A stretch of DNA of 64,000 bases from positions 86,001 to 150,000 of the forward strand of contig CAUYUJ010020541.1 in NCBI GenBank assembly GCA_963575745.1, written 5' to 3'. The DNA comes from Prorocentrum cordatum (taxonomy: Eukaryota > Sar > Dinophyceae > Prorocentrales > Prorocentraceae). The notes under the pieces are model-generated. The model saw nothing but the letters and a program-made list of their open reading frames with translations, made no database searches and was not told where the DNA came from. The translations under genes and the position numbers were made by a program. Below, piece after piece: positions 1 to 10,848 of this stretch (its first letter is position 1; each line of letters opens with the position of its first letter).

Positions 1-173
1 GTCTTTTAATAGTAATACTGCAGCTAGGGACCTGAGAATTTTACTGGCAGACGCGGCACAACCCACTACACGTGAGAAAAATACTGGTTCTCAAAACGAA
101 TTTCAAACTTTTGCATACAGAGACAAAAACCGACCCCCGGTTACCACATCGTCTCTTTTAGTCGGGCCCGCCA
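1..173 (-). repeat. A3-subtype repeat, cap end outside window
   Basis: This is body sequence of the A3 subtype (CAGTAATACTGCAGCT-like stretch, then the inner tract ending GCCA). The same body recurs at 6,824-7,173 and 44,246-44,647. It stops exactly where the next cap (ACTGGGAACC) begins, in place of the native ACTAGCTCC. Confidence 0.7.
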
Positions 174-573
174 ACTGGGAACCGGCGGTAAACCGTCAAC
201 GAGATTACCGCCGGGACCCTCGTAGAGCTCTGCATAGACCAGATCAGTTCCGAGATAACAGCAGAATAAAGCTTCTGCATACTAGCTTCAAACATAAGAC
301 ATCTGTTTTTCAGTCGTACAGAATGGTGGTTCTCCCTAGTCTTTTAATCGAAATAATGCAGCTAGGACCCTGAGAATTGCACCATTGAAAGCGCCATGAT
401 TCACTGCATAGAATAAAAACTGAAATTTGCAAAACGAATTTCAAAATCTCTCGCTATCTTCGAAAAACCGACCCCAGGTCATCACATTGTCCTCCCGGGC
501 CGGGTTCGCGAACTAGCTGCACCCCGCGCCGGAATTCCTCTAGCTTATCGATGCCGGAGAGCTCTACGAGGTA
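174..573 (-). repeat. A3 element, complete
   Basis: The cap hairpin has arms CCGGCGGTAA (182-191) and TTACCGCCGG (205-214), followed by CCTCGTAGAGCTC. The element ends at GAGCTCTACGAGGTA (559-573), the inverted copy of the cap-side repeat. About 400 bp, one of the few A3 copies with both ends. Confidence 0.75.
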
Positions 574-627
574 CTAGCTCTACTCTGCGCCGGAACTTAG
601 CTCTTTGCTGAAGAGCTCTACGAAGTA
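574..627 (-). repeat. Solo A-family uncapped end
   Basis: Only the last part of family A is present: the GCGCCGGAA box and the terminal inverted repeat GAGCTCTACGAAGTA. The body and cap are missing. Confidence 0.65.
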
Positions 628-925
628 CTTGGCAGCGTCCAAAACCCGAAAAGCAAAGAGAATCTCCGGGACGGGAAATCTTTTCTGGAGAGCCTTGAGG
701 GCCTCCTCTGGGGAGCTGCGGAAGCGCTGCCAGAAACGCTTCCATGCGTGCCTGCACGCAAGCAGGCACGCGTGGAAGCTTGCCGGAAGCTCTCCCGGAC
801 ACGTTGCCGGGCCGCCGGGGTTCCTGCGGAGAACGTGGAACGCCGTAGAGAAGCTCCTGGCAGGCACCACCATCGTCCGGCTTCTAATCTCGAACCCTTT
901 AGCTCTCAGCGAGCTCTCCGGGAAC
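628..925 (-). repeat. D element
   Basis: It starts with AGCGTCCAAAACCCG and ends GCTCTCCGGGAA, the inverted-terminus pair of family D. The middle holds a GC-rich hairpin, GCGTGCCTGC (748-757 region) with GCAGGCACGC. A 126-residue reading frame crosses it but is only a repeat-derived frame. Confidence 0.7.
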
Positions 926-1205
926 ATGGTAGCGTCCCAAACCCGAAGAGCGAGGAGGCCCTTGGGGACAGGAGATCTTTCCTAGAAAGCTTCCTGGGGC
1001 CCTCTTGAAGCGCTGCGAAGGCACTGCCAGGCACGCGCCCATGCGCGCCTGCATGCGTGCCGGCACACGTGCTTCCTGCAATGCTCTGTTAAACCCTCCT
1101 GGGGCGCCCGCAGAGCACTGTCAACCCTTTCTGAAGCCATTCTGCATTGCTGCGGACCCGCTGCCGGGCCGGGCGAGTTGCTGCGGGGATCGTGGAGCGG
1201 CGGAG
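926..1205 (-). repeat. D element(s), truncated
   Basis: A second D start (AGCGTCCCAAACCCG) is followed by a diverged body containing GTTAAACCCTCCTGGGGCG, which recurs near 9,541. The copy is cut where the next B cap begins at ACTGGGCGCC; the native sequence has GAGATGGGC there. Confidence 0.6.
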
Positions 1206-1602
1206 ACTGGGCGCCGGCGGTAAACCGTCAACCTTTGCTACCGCCGGGATTCGTAGAGCTTCCTGACAACATATAATGTCGAAGAAAATTAAACAGAAAA
1301 AATAGTTTTTCAGCCCACGTAATTTCAGACCTCTCGGATGCAACAGCCGAACGCCCCCGATGCTTTTGGATTGTCTTCTGTACGAGCTCTGTAACTCACC
1401 TACAGCCCGAATTACGTGCGTAAGTCGACAGCACCTTTGAAGATGACTCGAACAATACGAATAGTTTGGCAAACCTAGCTCGAGTATCAGACCGAGTTCA
1501 GATCTCTGCATGCGACAGGCGGGCGCATCTGACGTCTGTGAATCGATTCCTGTGATTACAGCCCTGCAGCCCCCCCTACGGCCCGAGTTAAGTGCAGGAA
1601 AA
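1206..1602 (-). repeat. B element, short truncated copy
   Basis: Cap CCGGCGGTAA (1214-1223) pairs with TACCGCCGG (1239-1247). Then come ACTCGTAGAGCTTCC-like cap-side repeat, the TATATAATGTCG tract and about 1.5 inner units. It is cut at GGAAAA by the next cap. Confidence 0.7.
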
Positions 1603-2663
1603 ACTGGGCGCCGGCGGTAAACCGTCGACCTTCGTTACCGCCGGGGGACTCGAAGAGCTTCCTGACAACATATAATGTCGGAAAAAATTACATTGAAAAA
1701 TAGCTTTTCAGCCCAAGCAATTTCAAACCTCTTCGATGTAACAGCCAAACGCCCCCGATGCTTCTGGATTGTCTTCTGTGCGAGCTCTGTACCTCCCCTA
1801 CAGCTCCTCTCAAGATGACTCGAACAATTTGGCAAACCTAGCTCGAGTATCAGACCGAGTTCAGACCTCTGCATGCGACAGGCGGACGCGTCTGATGTCT
1901 CTGAATCGATTCCTGTGATTACCAGCCCTGCAGCCCCCCTACAGCCCGAGTTAAGTGCAGGAAACCGACAGCACCTCTCAGGATGACTCGACCAATACGA
2001 ATAGTTTCGCAGATCTAGTTTGGGCAGCAGACAGAGTTCGGAGCTCTGAATTCGAAAGACGGACCCACCTGATGTCTCCGAATCGATTCTAGTGATTACC
2101 AGCCATGCAGCCCCCCAGAGCCCGAGTCGAGTGCAGAGAACCGACAGCATCTCTCAAGATAACTCGAACAATACGAATAGTTTGCGATTCTAGATCGGGC
2201 AGCAGACTGAGTTCAGAGTTCTGGATTCAACAGACAACGGCCAATGATGATTCTGAATCATATCCTGTACGTATCAGCTCTGTAGCTGTCCTGTAGCTCG
2301 AGCTAAGTACAGAAAACCGAGAGTGTCTATCAAGATAACTCGAATAATACGAATAGGTTTGCGGACATAGCTCGGCGAACAGACCGAGTTCAGACCTCTG
2401 GATTCAACAAGCGAGCGCGCCGAATCATTCTACATCGATTAACTGTGCTTACCAGCTCTGTAGCTTCCCTGAAGCTCGAGTTATGTTCAGAAAACCGCCA
2501 TCGCGTGTCAAGATGACTCGAAAACGGCCGATCCCGCCTGCCTGCTTTTTGGCAGTAAAAGCTACCCGATCGAGCTGAGATCAAGATGGCGAGCGGGAAT
2601 AAGATCGGATATCATGGGAAAAAATACTAGAGCTCAAACCAATTGCTGAATTTCGAGAACAAA
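1603..2663 (-). repeat. B element with about five 177-bp units
   Basis: Cap arms are 1611-1620 and 1635-1644. The body repeats the AAGATGACTCGAA phase mark at about 177-bp steps. It then reaches the GATCGAGCTGAGATCAAGATGG tract near 2,570 that marks the distal third of B. Truncated at GAGAACAAA. Confidence 0.75.
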
Positions 2664-3062
2664 ACTGGCGCCGGCGGTGAACCGTCAACCTGGTCACCGA
2701 CGGGAACCTCGTAGAGCTCCTCTCACTGGTATGAGTGCAGAGAATCGACACAGAGTGAAAAAATAGAGATTTTTTGATCATCTTGAAATTCGATTTTTTC
2801 GATGTTCATATTCGCTCAGTTCCTGGAAGTCAACTCATGCAAAAATGCATCGAGAGAGCTGAGCTGCTGTCAGAGAGGAGTTCATACGCCAATGCTCGGC
2901 GTAAAAATCTGCTTTCTCAAAATAAATGGTCAAAGATCTTTCAAATGTTCGCAAAACCACCCAAAAGTTATCACATTGTCCGCCTCGGCCGGCTGGGCCA
3001 ACTAGCTCCACCCCGCGCCGGAATTCCTCTAGCCCATCGATGCCGAAGAGCTCTACGAGGTA
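2664..3062 (-). repeat. A1 element, complete
   Basis: Cap CCGGCGGTGA (2671-2680) with TCACCGACGG (2694-2703, one mismatch). The body ends GAGCTCTACGAGGTA at 3,062. At 399 bp it matches the full copy at 38,997-39,395 on the other strand. Confidence 0.8.
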
Positions 3063-3138
3063 TTTTCAACCGACCAAAAGTCACCAAAAGGTCCGTCGAG
3101 ATTTTTCTTGCCAACTAGCTCTCCAGCGCCCCGGAATT
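3063..3138 (-). repeat. B-family distal fragment
   Basis: This is the stretch TTTTCAACCGACCAAAAG to CCGGAATT from the uncapped third of B. It stops at the shared ACT where the next cap begins (native GGAATTACTCTTAAG). Confidence 0.65.
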
Positions 3139-3476
3139 ACTGGCGCCGGCGGTGAACCGTCAACCTCGTCACCGCCGGGAACCTTGTAGAGCTCCTCTCA
3201 CTGGTATGAGTGCAGAGAATCGACACAGAGTGGAAAAATATAGTTTTTTCCGAAAATCTTGAAATTCGATTTTTTCGATGTTCATATTCGCTCAGTTCCT
3301 GGAAGTCAACTCATGCAAAAATGCATCGAGAGAGCTCAGCTGCTGTCAGAGAGGAGTTCATAAGCCAATGCTCGGCGTAAGAATTTGCTTTCTCAAAATA
3401 AATGATCAAATATCTTTCAAATTTTCGCAAAACCACCGAAAAGTTATCACATTGTCCGCCTCGGCCGGCTGGGCCA
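3139..3476 (-). repeat. A1 element, uncapped end lost
   Basis: Cap CCGGCGGTGA (3146-3155) and TCACCGCCGG (3169-3178), perfect arms. Truncated at GGGCCA, where native A continues ACTAGCTCC; the joint shares ACT. Confidence 0.75.
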
Positions 3477-4590
3477 ACTGGGCGCCGGCGGTAAACCGTC
3501 AACCTTTCTTACCGCCGGGGGACTCGTAGAGCTTCCTGACAGAATATAATGTGGAAAAAAAACCCAGAGAACGACTAGTTTTTCAGCCCAAGCGATTTCG
3601 GACCTCTCAAGATGACTCTGAAAAAAAACAAACAGTTTCGCAACACAGCTTGAATATCAAACCGAGTTCGGACCTCTGAATGCGACAGGCAGACGCGTCT
3701 GATGTCTCTGAATCGACTCATGTGATTACCAGCCCTGCAGCCCCCCTACAGCCCGAGTTAAATGCAGAAAACCGACAGCATCTCTCAGGATCACTCGAAT
3801 AATACAAACGTTCCGCGGACCTAGTTCGAGCAGCAGGCCGAGTTCCGAGTTTTGGGTTCGACGGACGGACGCGCCTGATGTGTCTGAATCGATTTCTGTG
3901 ACCAGCAGCACTGTAGCCCTCTCCCAGCACGAGTTGAGTGCAGAAAATTGAGAGCACTTCTCAAGATGATTCGAAGAATGCAAATACTTTCGCGAACCTA
4001 GCTCGGGCAGCAGGCCGAGTTCAGATCTCTCGATTCAGCAGACGAACGCGCAGGATGACTCCCAATCGATTTCTGTGACTATGAGCTCTGTAGCTGCCCT
4101 ACAGCTCGAGTTAAGTACCGAAAACCGAGAGCGTCTGTCAAGATGACTCGAATAATACAAATAGGTTTGCGGACCTAGCTCGGCTAGCAGACCGAGTTCA
4201 GACCTCTGGATTCAACAGGCGAACGCGCCTGATGATTCTGAATGCGATAGGTGTGCTGACCAGCTCTGTAGCTGCCCTAGAGCTCGAGTTAAGTACAAAA
4301 TACTGACAACGCGTATCAAGATGACTCGAAACGGCCGATCCCGCCTGTGCTTTTTGGCAGTAAAAGGTACCCGATCGAGCTGAGATCAAGATGGCGAGCG
4401 GGAATAAGATCGAATATCACGGGAAAAAATACTAGAGCTCCAACGAATGGTTGAATTCCGAGAACCAAATTTTCAACCGACCAAAAGTCACAAAAAGGTC
4501 CGTCGAGACTTTTCTTGCCAACTAGCTCTCCAGCGCCCCGGAATTACTCTTAGCTTCCAGCAATAACTGGCTAAGGGAAGCTCTACGAGT
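3477..4590 (-). repeat. B element, complete
   Basis: Cap arms 3485-3494 and 3509-3518. Four 177-bp units have phase marks at about 3,609, 3,787, 3,961, 4,139 and 4,317. It ends in the B terminal hairpin ACTCTTAGCTTCC...GGAAGCTCTACGAGT at 4,590. A good reference copy. Confidence 0.8.
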
Positions 4591-4653
4591 CACTAGCTCC
4601 ACCCCGCGCCGGAATTCCTCTAGCTCATCGATGCCGAAGAGCTCTACGAGGTA
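4591..4653 (-). repeat. Solo A-family uncapped end
   Basis: Holds ACTAGCTCCACCCCGCGCCG, then GAATTCCTCTAGCTC and GAGCTCTACGAGGTA, which fold as a short hairpin. No body and no cap. Confidence 0.7.
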
Positions 4654-4670
4654 CTCTTAAGCTTCCAGCA
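4654..4670 (-). repeat. B terminal fragment
   Basis: Seventeen bases of the B terminal hairpin (CTCTTAAGCTTCCAGCA), cut by the next cap. Confidence 0.6.
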
Positions 4671-5817
4671 AATGGGCGCCGGCGGTAAACCGTCAACCTT
4701 TCTTACCGCCGGGGGACTCGTAGAGCTTCCTGACAATATATAATGTCGAAAAAAATTGCAGAGAACGAATAGTTTTTCAGCCCAAGCGATGTCAGACCTC
4801 TCGATGCAACAGCTGAACGCCTCCCGATGCTTCTGGATTGTCTTCTGTACGAGCTCTGTAGCTCTGCTACAGCCCAAGTTACGTGCGTCAATCGACAGCA
4901 CCTCTCAAGATGACTCGAACAAAACGAATAGTTTGGCAAACCCAGCTCGAGTATCAGACCCAGTTCAGACCTCTGAATGCGACAGGCGGACGCGTCTGAT
5001 GTGTCCGAATCGATTCCTGTGATTACCAGCCCTGCAGCCCCCCTACGGCCCGAGTTAAGTGTAGAAAGCCGACAGCATCTTTCAGGATGACTCGAACAAT
5101 ACAAACAGTTTCGCGGATCGAGTTCGGGCAGGAGACCGAGTTCCGAGCTCTGGATTCCACAGGCGGACGCGTCTGATGTCTTCAAATCGATGGCTGTCAC
5201 CACCAGCACTCTAGCCCCCCTACAGCCCAAGTTAAGTGCAGAAAACCGACAGCACCTCTCAAGGTGACTCGAACAATACGAACAGTTTCGCGATTATGGA
5301 TCGGGCAGCAGACCGAGTTCAGTCTCGATTCAACAGACAAACGCGACTGATGATTCTGAATCGGTTCCTGTAAGTATCATCCCTGTAGCTGTCCTATAGC
5401 TCGAGTTAAGCACAGAAATCGAAAGCGCCTGTCAAGATGACTCGAATAATACAAATAGGTTTGCGGACCTAGCTCGGCTAGCAGACTGAGTTCAGAACTC
5501 TGAGTTAAACAGGCGAACGCGCCTGATCATTCTGAATCGATTAGCTGTGCTTACCAGCTCTGTAGCTGTCCTGAAGCTCGAGTTATCTTGATAAAACCGA
5601 CAGCGCGTATCAAGATGACTCGAAACGGCCGATCCCGCCTGCCTGCTGTTTGGCAGTAAAAGATACCCGATCGAGCTGAGATCAAGATGGCGAGCGGGAA
5701 TAAGACCAAATATCATGGGAAAAAAATACTAGAGCTCTAACGAATGTTCAAATTTCGAGAACAAAATTTTCAACCGACCAAGAGTCACCAAAAGGTCCGT
5801 CGAGATTTTCCTTGCCA
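4671..5817 (-). repeat. B element, nearly complete
   Basis: Cap arms 4679-4688 and 4703-4712. The TATATAATGTCG tract and several 177-bp units follow, then the GATCGAGCTGAGATC and TTTTCAACCGACC tracts. Cut at TTGCCA with shared ACT. Confidence 0.75.
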
Positions 5818-6526
5818 ACTGGGAGCCGGCTGTAACCGCCAACCAGGTTTCCACCGGGAGCCTCGTGGAGCTCTTTTCTCGCGCGGGGCTACCCGGTACA
5901 CATTGGGGGAAGTTTCTTCCAGATTCCTATGCGAGAGAGATCTGAGGCTGATTTGCGAGTTAAGTAGAAAAAACACCTTGAGTTCCGATAAAAATCGGTC
6001 GCATACGAATAATGTTACGGACCTAGTTCGGGTAGCAGACTCTGTTCAGAGCTCTCCAGCCGAACGCCCCTGATGATTCTGGATCGGTTTCCTTGCGTCC
6101 TAGCTCTGCAACTGCTACAACTTCAGTTAAGTACAGAAGACCGGCAGTGCCTGCAAAGAGAACTTAAAGAATACGAATAGTTTTGCGAACCTAGCTCGGG
6201 TAGCAGACCGAGTTCAGAGCGCTCGATGCAACAGACGGACGCGCCTAATGATAGAGAATCCTATGTGCGTAGCAGCTCTGTAGCTATTCTAGATCGTGAG
6301 TTAAGTGCAGAAAACCAACAGCACTTGTCAAAATGACTCGAAGATTACGAATAGATTTGCAGACCTAGCTCGAGCAGCAGACCGAGTTCAGAGCTCTCGA
6401 TGGAAGAGACGAACGCGCCTCAAGATTCTGAATCGATTTATGTAAGAATAAGCTCTGTAGCTGTCCTAAATCTCGGAATAAGTACAGAAAACCGTCAACG
6501 CGTGTCAATATGACTCGAAACGGCCG
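5818..6526 (-). repeat. A3 cap joined to 177-bp units (chimaera)
   Basis: The cap is diverged (CCGGCTGTAA with TTTCCACCGG near 5,826-5,857). The A-type cap-side repeat ACCTCG appears as GCCTCGTGGAGCTC. From about 5,990 the body is B-type 177-bp units up to the GACTCGAAACGGCCG mark. No other copy here joins these parts. Confidence 0.6.
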
Positions 6527-6823
6527 TCAGTGGAACCGGCGGTAAACCGTCAAGCTGGTTACCGCCCGGAACCTCGTAGAACTCTGTCCTTGCACAGCGA
6601 TCGTCGGGACACATTGAGAAAGCTTCTGAGGCGAGAAACGAAAAACTCGAAAAATCACGTTTTTCTGTTTTATACAACCTCGGTTCCTCCAAGTGTTTTG
6701 ATAGTAATACTGCACCTATGGGCCTGAAAATTTTACTAGCGGACGCGCCATAGCCCACTACAGGTTGCGAAAAATCTGGTTCCCCAAAAGTTGTCACATT
6801 GTCCGCCTCGGCCGGGTGGGCCA
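6527..6823 (-). repeat. A3 element
   Basis: Cap CCGGCGGTAA (6536-6545) with TTACCGCCCGG (6559-6569; one bulged C). The body carries AGTAATACTGCACC and ends at GGGCCA. Confidence 0.7.
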
Positions 6824-7173
6824 AGGGAGCCAGCGGTAAACCGTCAACCGGGTTACCGCCGGGAACCTCGTGAAGCTCTTTTCTTCCACGGCGATCGTCG
6901 AAACACATGGAGAAAGCTTCTGGAGCGAGAAATAAAAAACTAGAAAAATACGTTTTTCTGTTTTTATTCAACGTCGGTTCCCCAAGTGTTTTGATAGTAA
7001 TACTCCAGCTGAAGACCTGAAAATTTTACTGGCAGTCGCGGAATAACCCACTATAGATGGGAAAAATACCAACTCAAAACGAATACCAACTCAAGAAAAC
7101 CGACCCCAAGTCGTCACATTGTCTCTTAAGGTCGGATCGGCCAACTAGCTCCACCCTGCGCCCGAATTCCTCT
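6824..7173 (-). repeat. A3 element
   Basis: Cap CCAGCGGTAA (6830-6839) with TTACCGCCGG (6853-6862); one A-C mismatch. It is cut at TTCCTCT inside the A terminal hairpin. Confidence 0.7.
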
Positions 7174-8299
7174 ACTGGGCGCCGGCGGTAAACCGTCAAC
7201 CTTTCTTACCGCCGGGGGACTCGTAGAGCTCCCTGACAATATATAATGTGGGAAAGAATTTCAGAGAACGACTAGTTTTTCAGCCCAAGCGATTATAGAC
7301 CTCTCAAGATGACTCTAACAAAACAAACGAACAGTTTTCCAATCGAGCTCGAGTATGAAACCGAGTTCAGACCTCTGAATGCGACAGGCGGACGCGTCTG
7401 ATGTCTGCGGATCGATTCCTGTGATTACCAGCTCTGCAGCCCCCCGTACAGCCTGAGTTAAGTGCAAAAAACCGAGAGTATCTCTCAGGATGACTCGTAT
7501 AATACAACAGTTTCGCGGATCTCGTTCGAGCAGCAGACCGAGTTCCGAGCTCTCGGTTCGACGAACAGACGCGCTTGATGTCTCGACCAGCAGTCGATTC
7601 CTGTGACCAGCAGCACTGTAGCCCTCCCCCAGCACGATTTAAGTACAGAAAACCGAGAGCACTTATCAAGATGACTCGAACAATACCAATAGATTCGCGA
7701 ACCTAGCTCGGGGAGCAGGCCGATTTCAGAGCTCTTCATTCAACAGACGAACGCGCCTGATAATTCTCAATCGATTTCTGTGATTATCAGCTCTGTGGCT
7801 GCCCTACAGATCGAGTTAAGTACGAAAAACCGAGAGCGTCTGCTATAATGATTCGAATAATACAAATAGGTTTGCGACCCTAGCTCGACTAGCAGACCGA
7901 GTTCAGACCTCTCGATTCAACAGGCGAACGCGCCTGATCATTCTGAATGCATTAGCTGTGCTGACCAGCTCTGTAGGTGTCCTGAAGCTCGAGTTATCTT
8001 GAGAAAACCGACAGCGCGTATCAAGATGACTCGAAACGGCCGTTCCCGCCTGCCTGCTTTTTGGCCTTCAAAGTTACCCGATCGAGCTGAGATCAAGATG
8101 GCGAGCGGGAATAAGATCGAATATCATGGGAAAAAATACTAGAGCTCTAACGAATTGTTGAATTTCGAGAACAAAATTTTCAACCGACCAAAAGTCACCA
8201 AAAGGTCCGTCGAGATTTTTCTTGCCAACTAGCTCTCCAGCTCCCCGGAATTACTCTTAAGCTTCCAGCAATAACTTGCTAAGGGAAGCTCTACGAGTT
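7174..8299 (-). repeat. B element, complete
   Basis: Cap arms 7182-7191 and 7206-7215. Ends GGAAGCTCTACGAGTT. Closely matched by the copy at 11,381-12,500: both have the AACAAACGAACAG and TGTGGGAAAGAATTTC variants, so the two share recent ancestry. Confidence 0.8.
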
Positions 8300-8331
8300 A
8301 AGCTCATCTTGCCGAAGAGCTCTACAAGGTA
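8300..8331 (-). repeat. Solo A-family terminus
   Basis: GCCGAAGAGCTCTACAAGGTA, a lone family-A end. Confidence 0.6.
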
Positions 8332-8496
8332 CTTGGTAGTATCCAAAAACCGAAGAGCGAAGAGACTATCGGGATAGGAAAATCTTTGCCCGAGCGCGCT
8401 TGGGTGCTTCCCTGCGGCGCTGTCGAAGTGCTGCCAGGAACGCTTCCACGCGTGCCTGCACGCGTGCAGGAACGCGTGGACGCGTGCCTTCCTGCA
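8332..8496 (-). repeat. D element, truncated
   Basis: Starts GGTAGTATCCAAAAACCG and holds the D central hairpin (GCGTGCCTGCACGCGTGCAG near 8,450). Cut by the next cap at CCTGCA. Confidence 0.65.
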
Positions 8497-9540
8497 ACTG
8501 GGCGCCGGCGGTAAACCGTCAACCTTGGTTACCGCCGGGGACTCGTAGAGCTTCCTAACTCGACTTAAGTTGAGAAAACAGACAGCACTTACCAACAATC
8601 TGACTTATAGTGAACAGTTTTTGATCTCTGAATGCGACAGACGGACGCGTCTAATGTCTGCGAATTACTCCTCTCATTACCAGCCCTGCAGCCCACAGCC
8701 CGAGTTAAGTGCAGAAAACCGACAGCACCTCTCAGAATGACTCGAACAATAGGAATAGTTTCGCGAACCTAGTTCGGGCAGCAGACAGAGTTCAGAGCTC
8801 TGTATTCGACAGGCAGACGCGCCTGGATGTCTTCAAACCGTTCCAGTGATTGCCAGCCACGCAGCCCCCCTACAGCCCGAGTTAAGTCCAGATAACCGAC
8901 AGCATCTCACAAGCGACTCGAACGATACGAATGGTTTCGCGATTCTAGATCGGGCAGCAGACCGAGTTCAGAGCTCTGGATTCAAGAGACAAACGCAACT
9001 GACGATTCTAAATTAATGCCTCTGAATATCAGCTCTGTAGCTGTCCTACAGCTCGAGTTAAGTGCAGGAAACCGAGAGTTTCTGTCAAGATGACTCGAAT
9101 AATACGAACAGGTTTGCAGACCTAGCTCGGCTAGCAGACCGAGTTCAGACCTCTGGGTTCAACAGGCGAACGCGCCTGATCATTCTCCATGCATTAGCTG
9201 TGCTTACCAGCTCTGTAGCTGCCCTAGAGCTCGAGTTATGTTCAGAAAACCGTCAGCGCATATCAAGATGACTCAAAACGGCCGGTCCCGCCACAGTGCT
9301 TTTCGATAGTAATATTCACCCGATCGAGCTGAGATCAAGATGGCGAGCGCGAATGAGATCGAATATCACGGGAAAAAATACTAGAGCTCTAACGAATTGT
9401 CAAATTTCGAGAACAAAATTTTCAACCGAGCAAAAGTTGTCAAAAGTTCAGTCGAGATTTTTCTTGCCAACTAGCTGTGGGGCGCGCCGGAATTAGTCTT
9501 AGCTTCCAGCAATAACTTGCTAAGGGAAGCTCTACGAGTT
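8497..9540 (-). repeat. B element, complete
   Basis: Cap arms 8505-8514 and 8529-8538; ends GGAAGCTCTACGAGTT at 9,540. Contains 177-bp units and the GATCGAGCTGAGATCAAG tract. Confidence 0.75.
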
Positions 9541-9740
9541 ATGCTCTGTCAAACTACCCTGGGGCGCCTGCAGAGCTCTGTCTGACCTTTCTGAAGCGAT
9601 CCTGCATTGCTGCGGACCCGCTGCCGGGTGAGGCGAGGCGCTGCGAGGATTGTGGACCGGCGGAGATGGGCTGCTGGCGGGCACCACCACCGTCCGGCTG
9701 CTACTCGTAAACCCTCAAGCTCTCAGAGAGCTCTCCGGGA
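9541..9740 (-). repeat. D-family fragment
   Basis: From GCTCTGTCAAACTACCCTGG to GCTCTCCGGGA. It matches the second half of the 926-1,205 copy and ends with the D terminus. Confidence 0.6.
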
Positions 9741-10030
9741 ACTGGCGCCGGCGGTGAACCGTCAACCTGGTCACCGCCGGGAACCTCGTAGAGCTCCTCT
9801 CACTAGTAAGAGTGCAGAGAATCGACAAAAATGGAGATTTTTCGAAAATCTTGAAATTCGATTTTTTCGATGTTCATATTCGCTGAGTTCCCGGAAGTCA
9901 ACGCATGCAAAAATGCATCGAAAGAGCTGAGCTGCTGTCAGAGAGGAGTTTATATGCCAATGCTCGTAAAAATCTGCTTTTTCAAAATGAATGGTCAAAT
10001 ATGTTTCAAATTTTTGCAAAACCACCCAAA
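9741..10030 (-). repeat. A1 element, uncapped end lost
   Basis: Cap CCGGCGGTGA (9748-9757) and TCACCGCCGG (9771-9780). An 84-residue frame is open on the minus strand across the body; related frames occur in other A1 copies (see findings). Confidence 0.75.
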
Positions 10031-10801
10031 ACTGGGCGCCGGCGGTAAACCGTCAATCTTTCTTACCGCCGGGAGAGCTTCCTGAGAGTATAAAGTGGAA
10101 GAAAACTCCAAAGAACGACTAGTTTTTCAGCCCAAGCGATTTCAGACCTCTCAAGATGACTCTAACCAACCAATAGTTTAACGAACCTAGCTCGGGCAGC
10201 AGGCCGAGTTCAGAGCTATCGTTCAATAGACGAACGCGACTGATGATTCCACATCGATGTCTGTGACAATGAGCCCGGTAGCTGCCTTACAGCTCGAGTT
10301 AAGTACAGAAAACCGAGAGCGTCTGCGAAGATGACTCAAATAATACGAATAGGTTTGCGCACCTAGCTCGGCTACCAGTTCAGACCTCTGGATTCAACAG
10401 CGCCTCAAATTCTCAATGCGATAGGTGTGCTTACCAGCTCTGTAGCTGCCCTATAGCTCGAGTTAAGTACAGAAAACCGAGAGTGTCTGTCAAGATGACT
10501 CGAATAATATGAATAGGTTTGCAGACCTAGCTCGGCTACCTCTGAATTCAATAGGCGAACGCGCCTGATAATTTTCAATGCGATAGGTGTGCTTACCAGC
10601 TCTGTAGCTGCCCTACAGCTCGATTTAAGTAGAAAATATCGACAACGCGTATCAAGATCACTCGAAACGGGCGATCCCGCCGGGACGCTTTTTGGCAGTA
10701 AAAGCTACCCGATCGAGCTGAGATCAAGATGGCGAGCGGTAATAAGATCGAATATGACGGGAAAAAATACTAGAGCTCTAACGAATGGGTCAAATTTCGA
10801 G
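10031..10801 (-). repeat. B element, distal end lost at an A run
   Basis: Cap arms 10,039-10,048 and 10,063-10,072. Units run to the CAAATTTCGAG stretch, where native B has GAGAACAAAATTTT. Here that is replaced by a long A run. Confidence 0.7.

Positions 10802-10846
<45 letters not shown>
10802..10846. repeat. 45-base A run at an element joint
   Basis: Uninterrupted A run between a truncated B copy and the next cap. Its length may be an assembly or slippage estimate. Confidence 0.9.

Positions 10847-10848
<2 letters not shown>

Noticed and set aside
605-1008. 126- and 86-codon frames in D elements
   Set aside because: The same frames recur in truncated D copies with different stops. They follow the repeat, not a gene.
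3600-4340. CRISPR array
   Set aside because: Regular spacing is that of a 177-bp satellite; there are no unique spacers and no cas genes.
10802-10846. Poly-A tail of a retroposed gene
   Set aside because: The sequence before it is an ordinary truncated B element in the capped-left orientation, and the run sits exactly at a cap joint.
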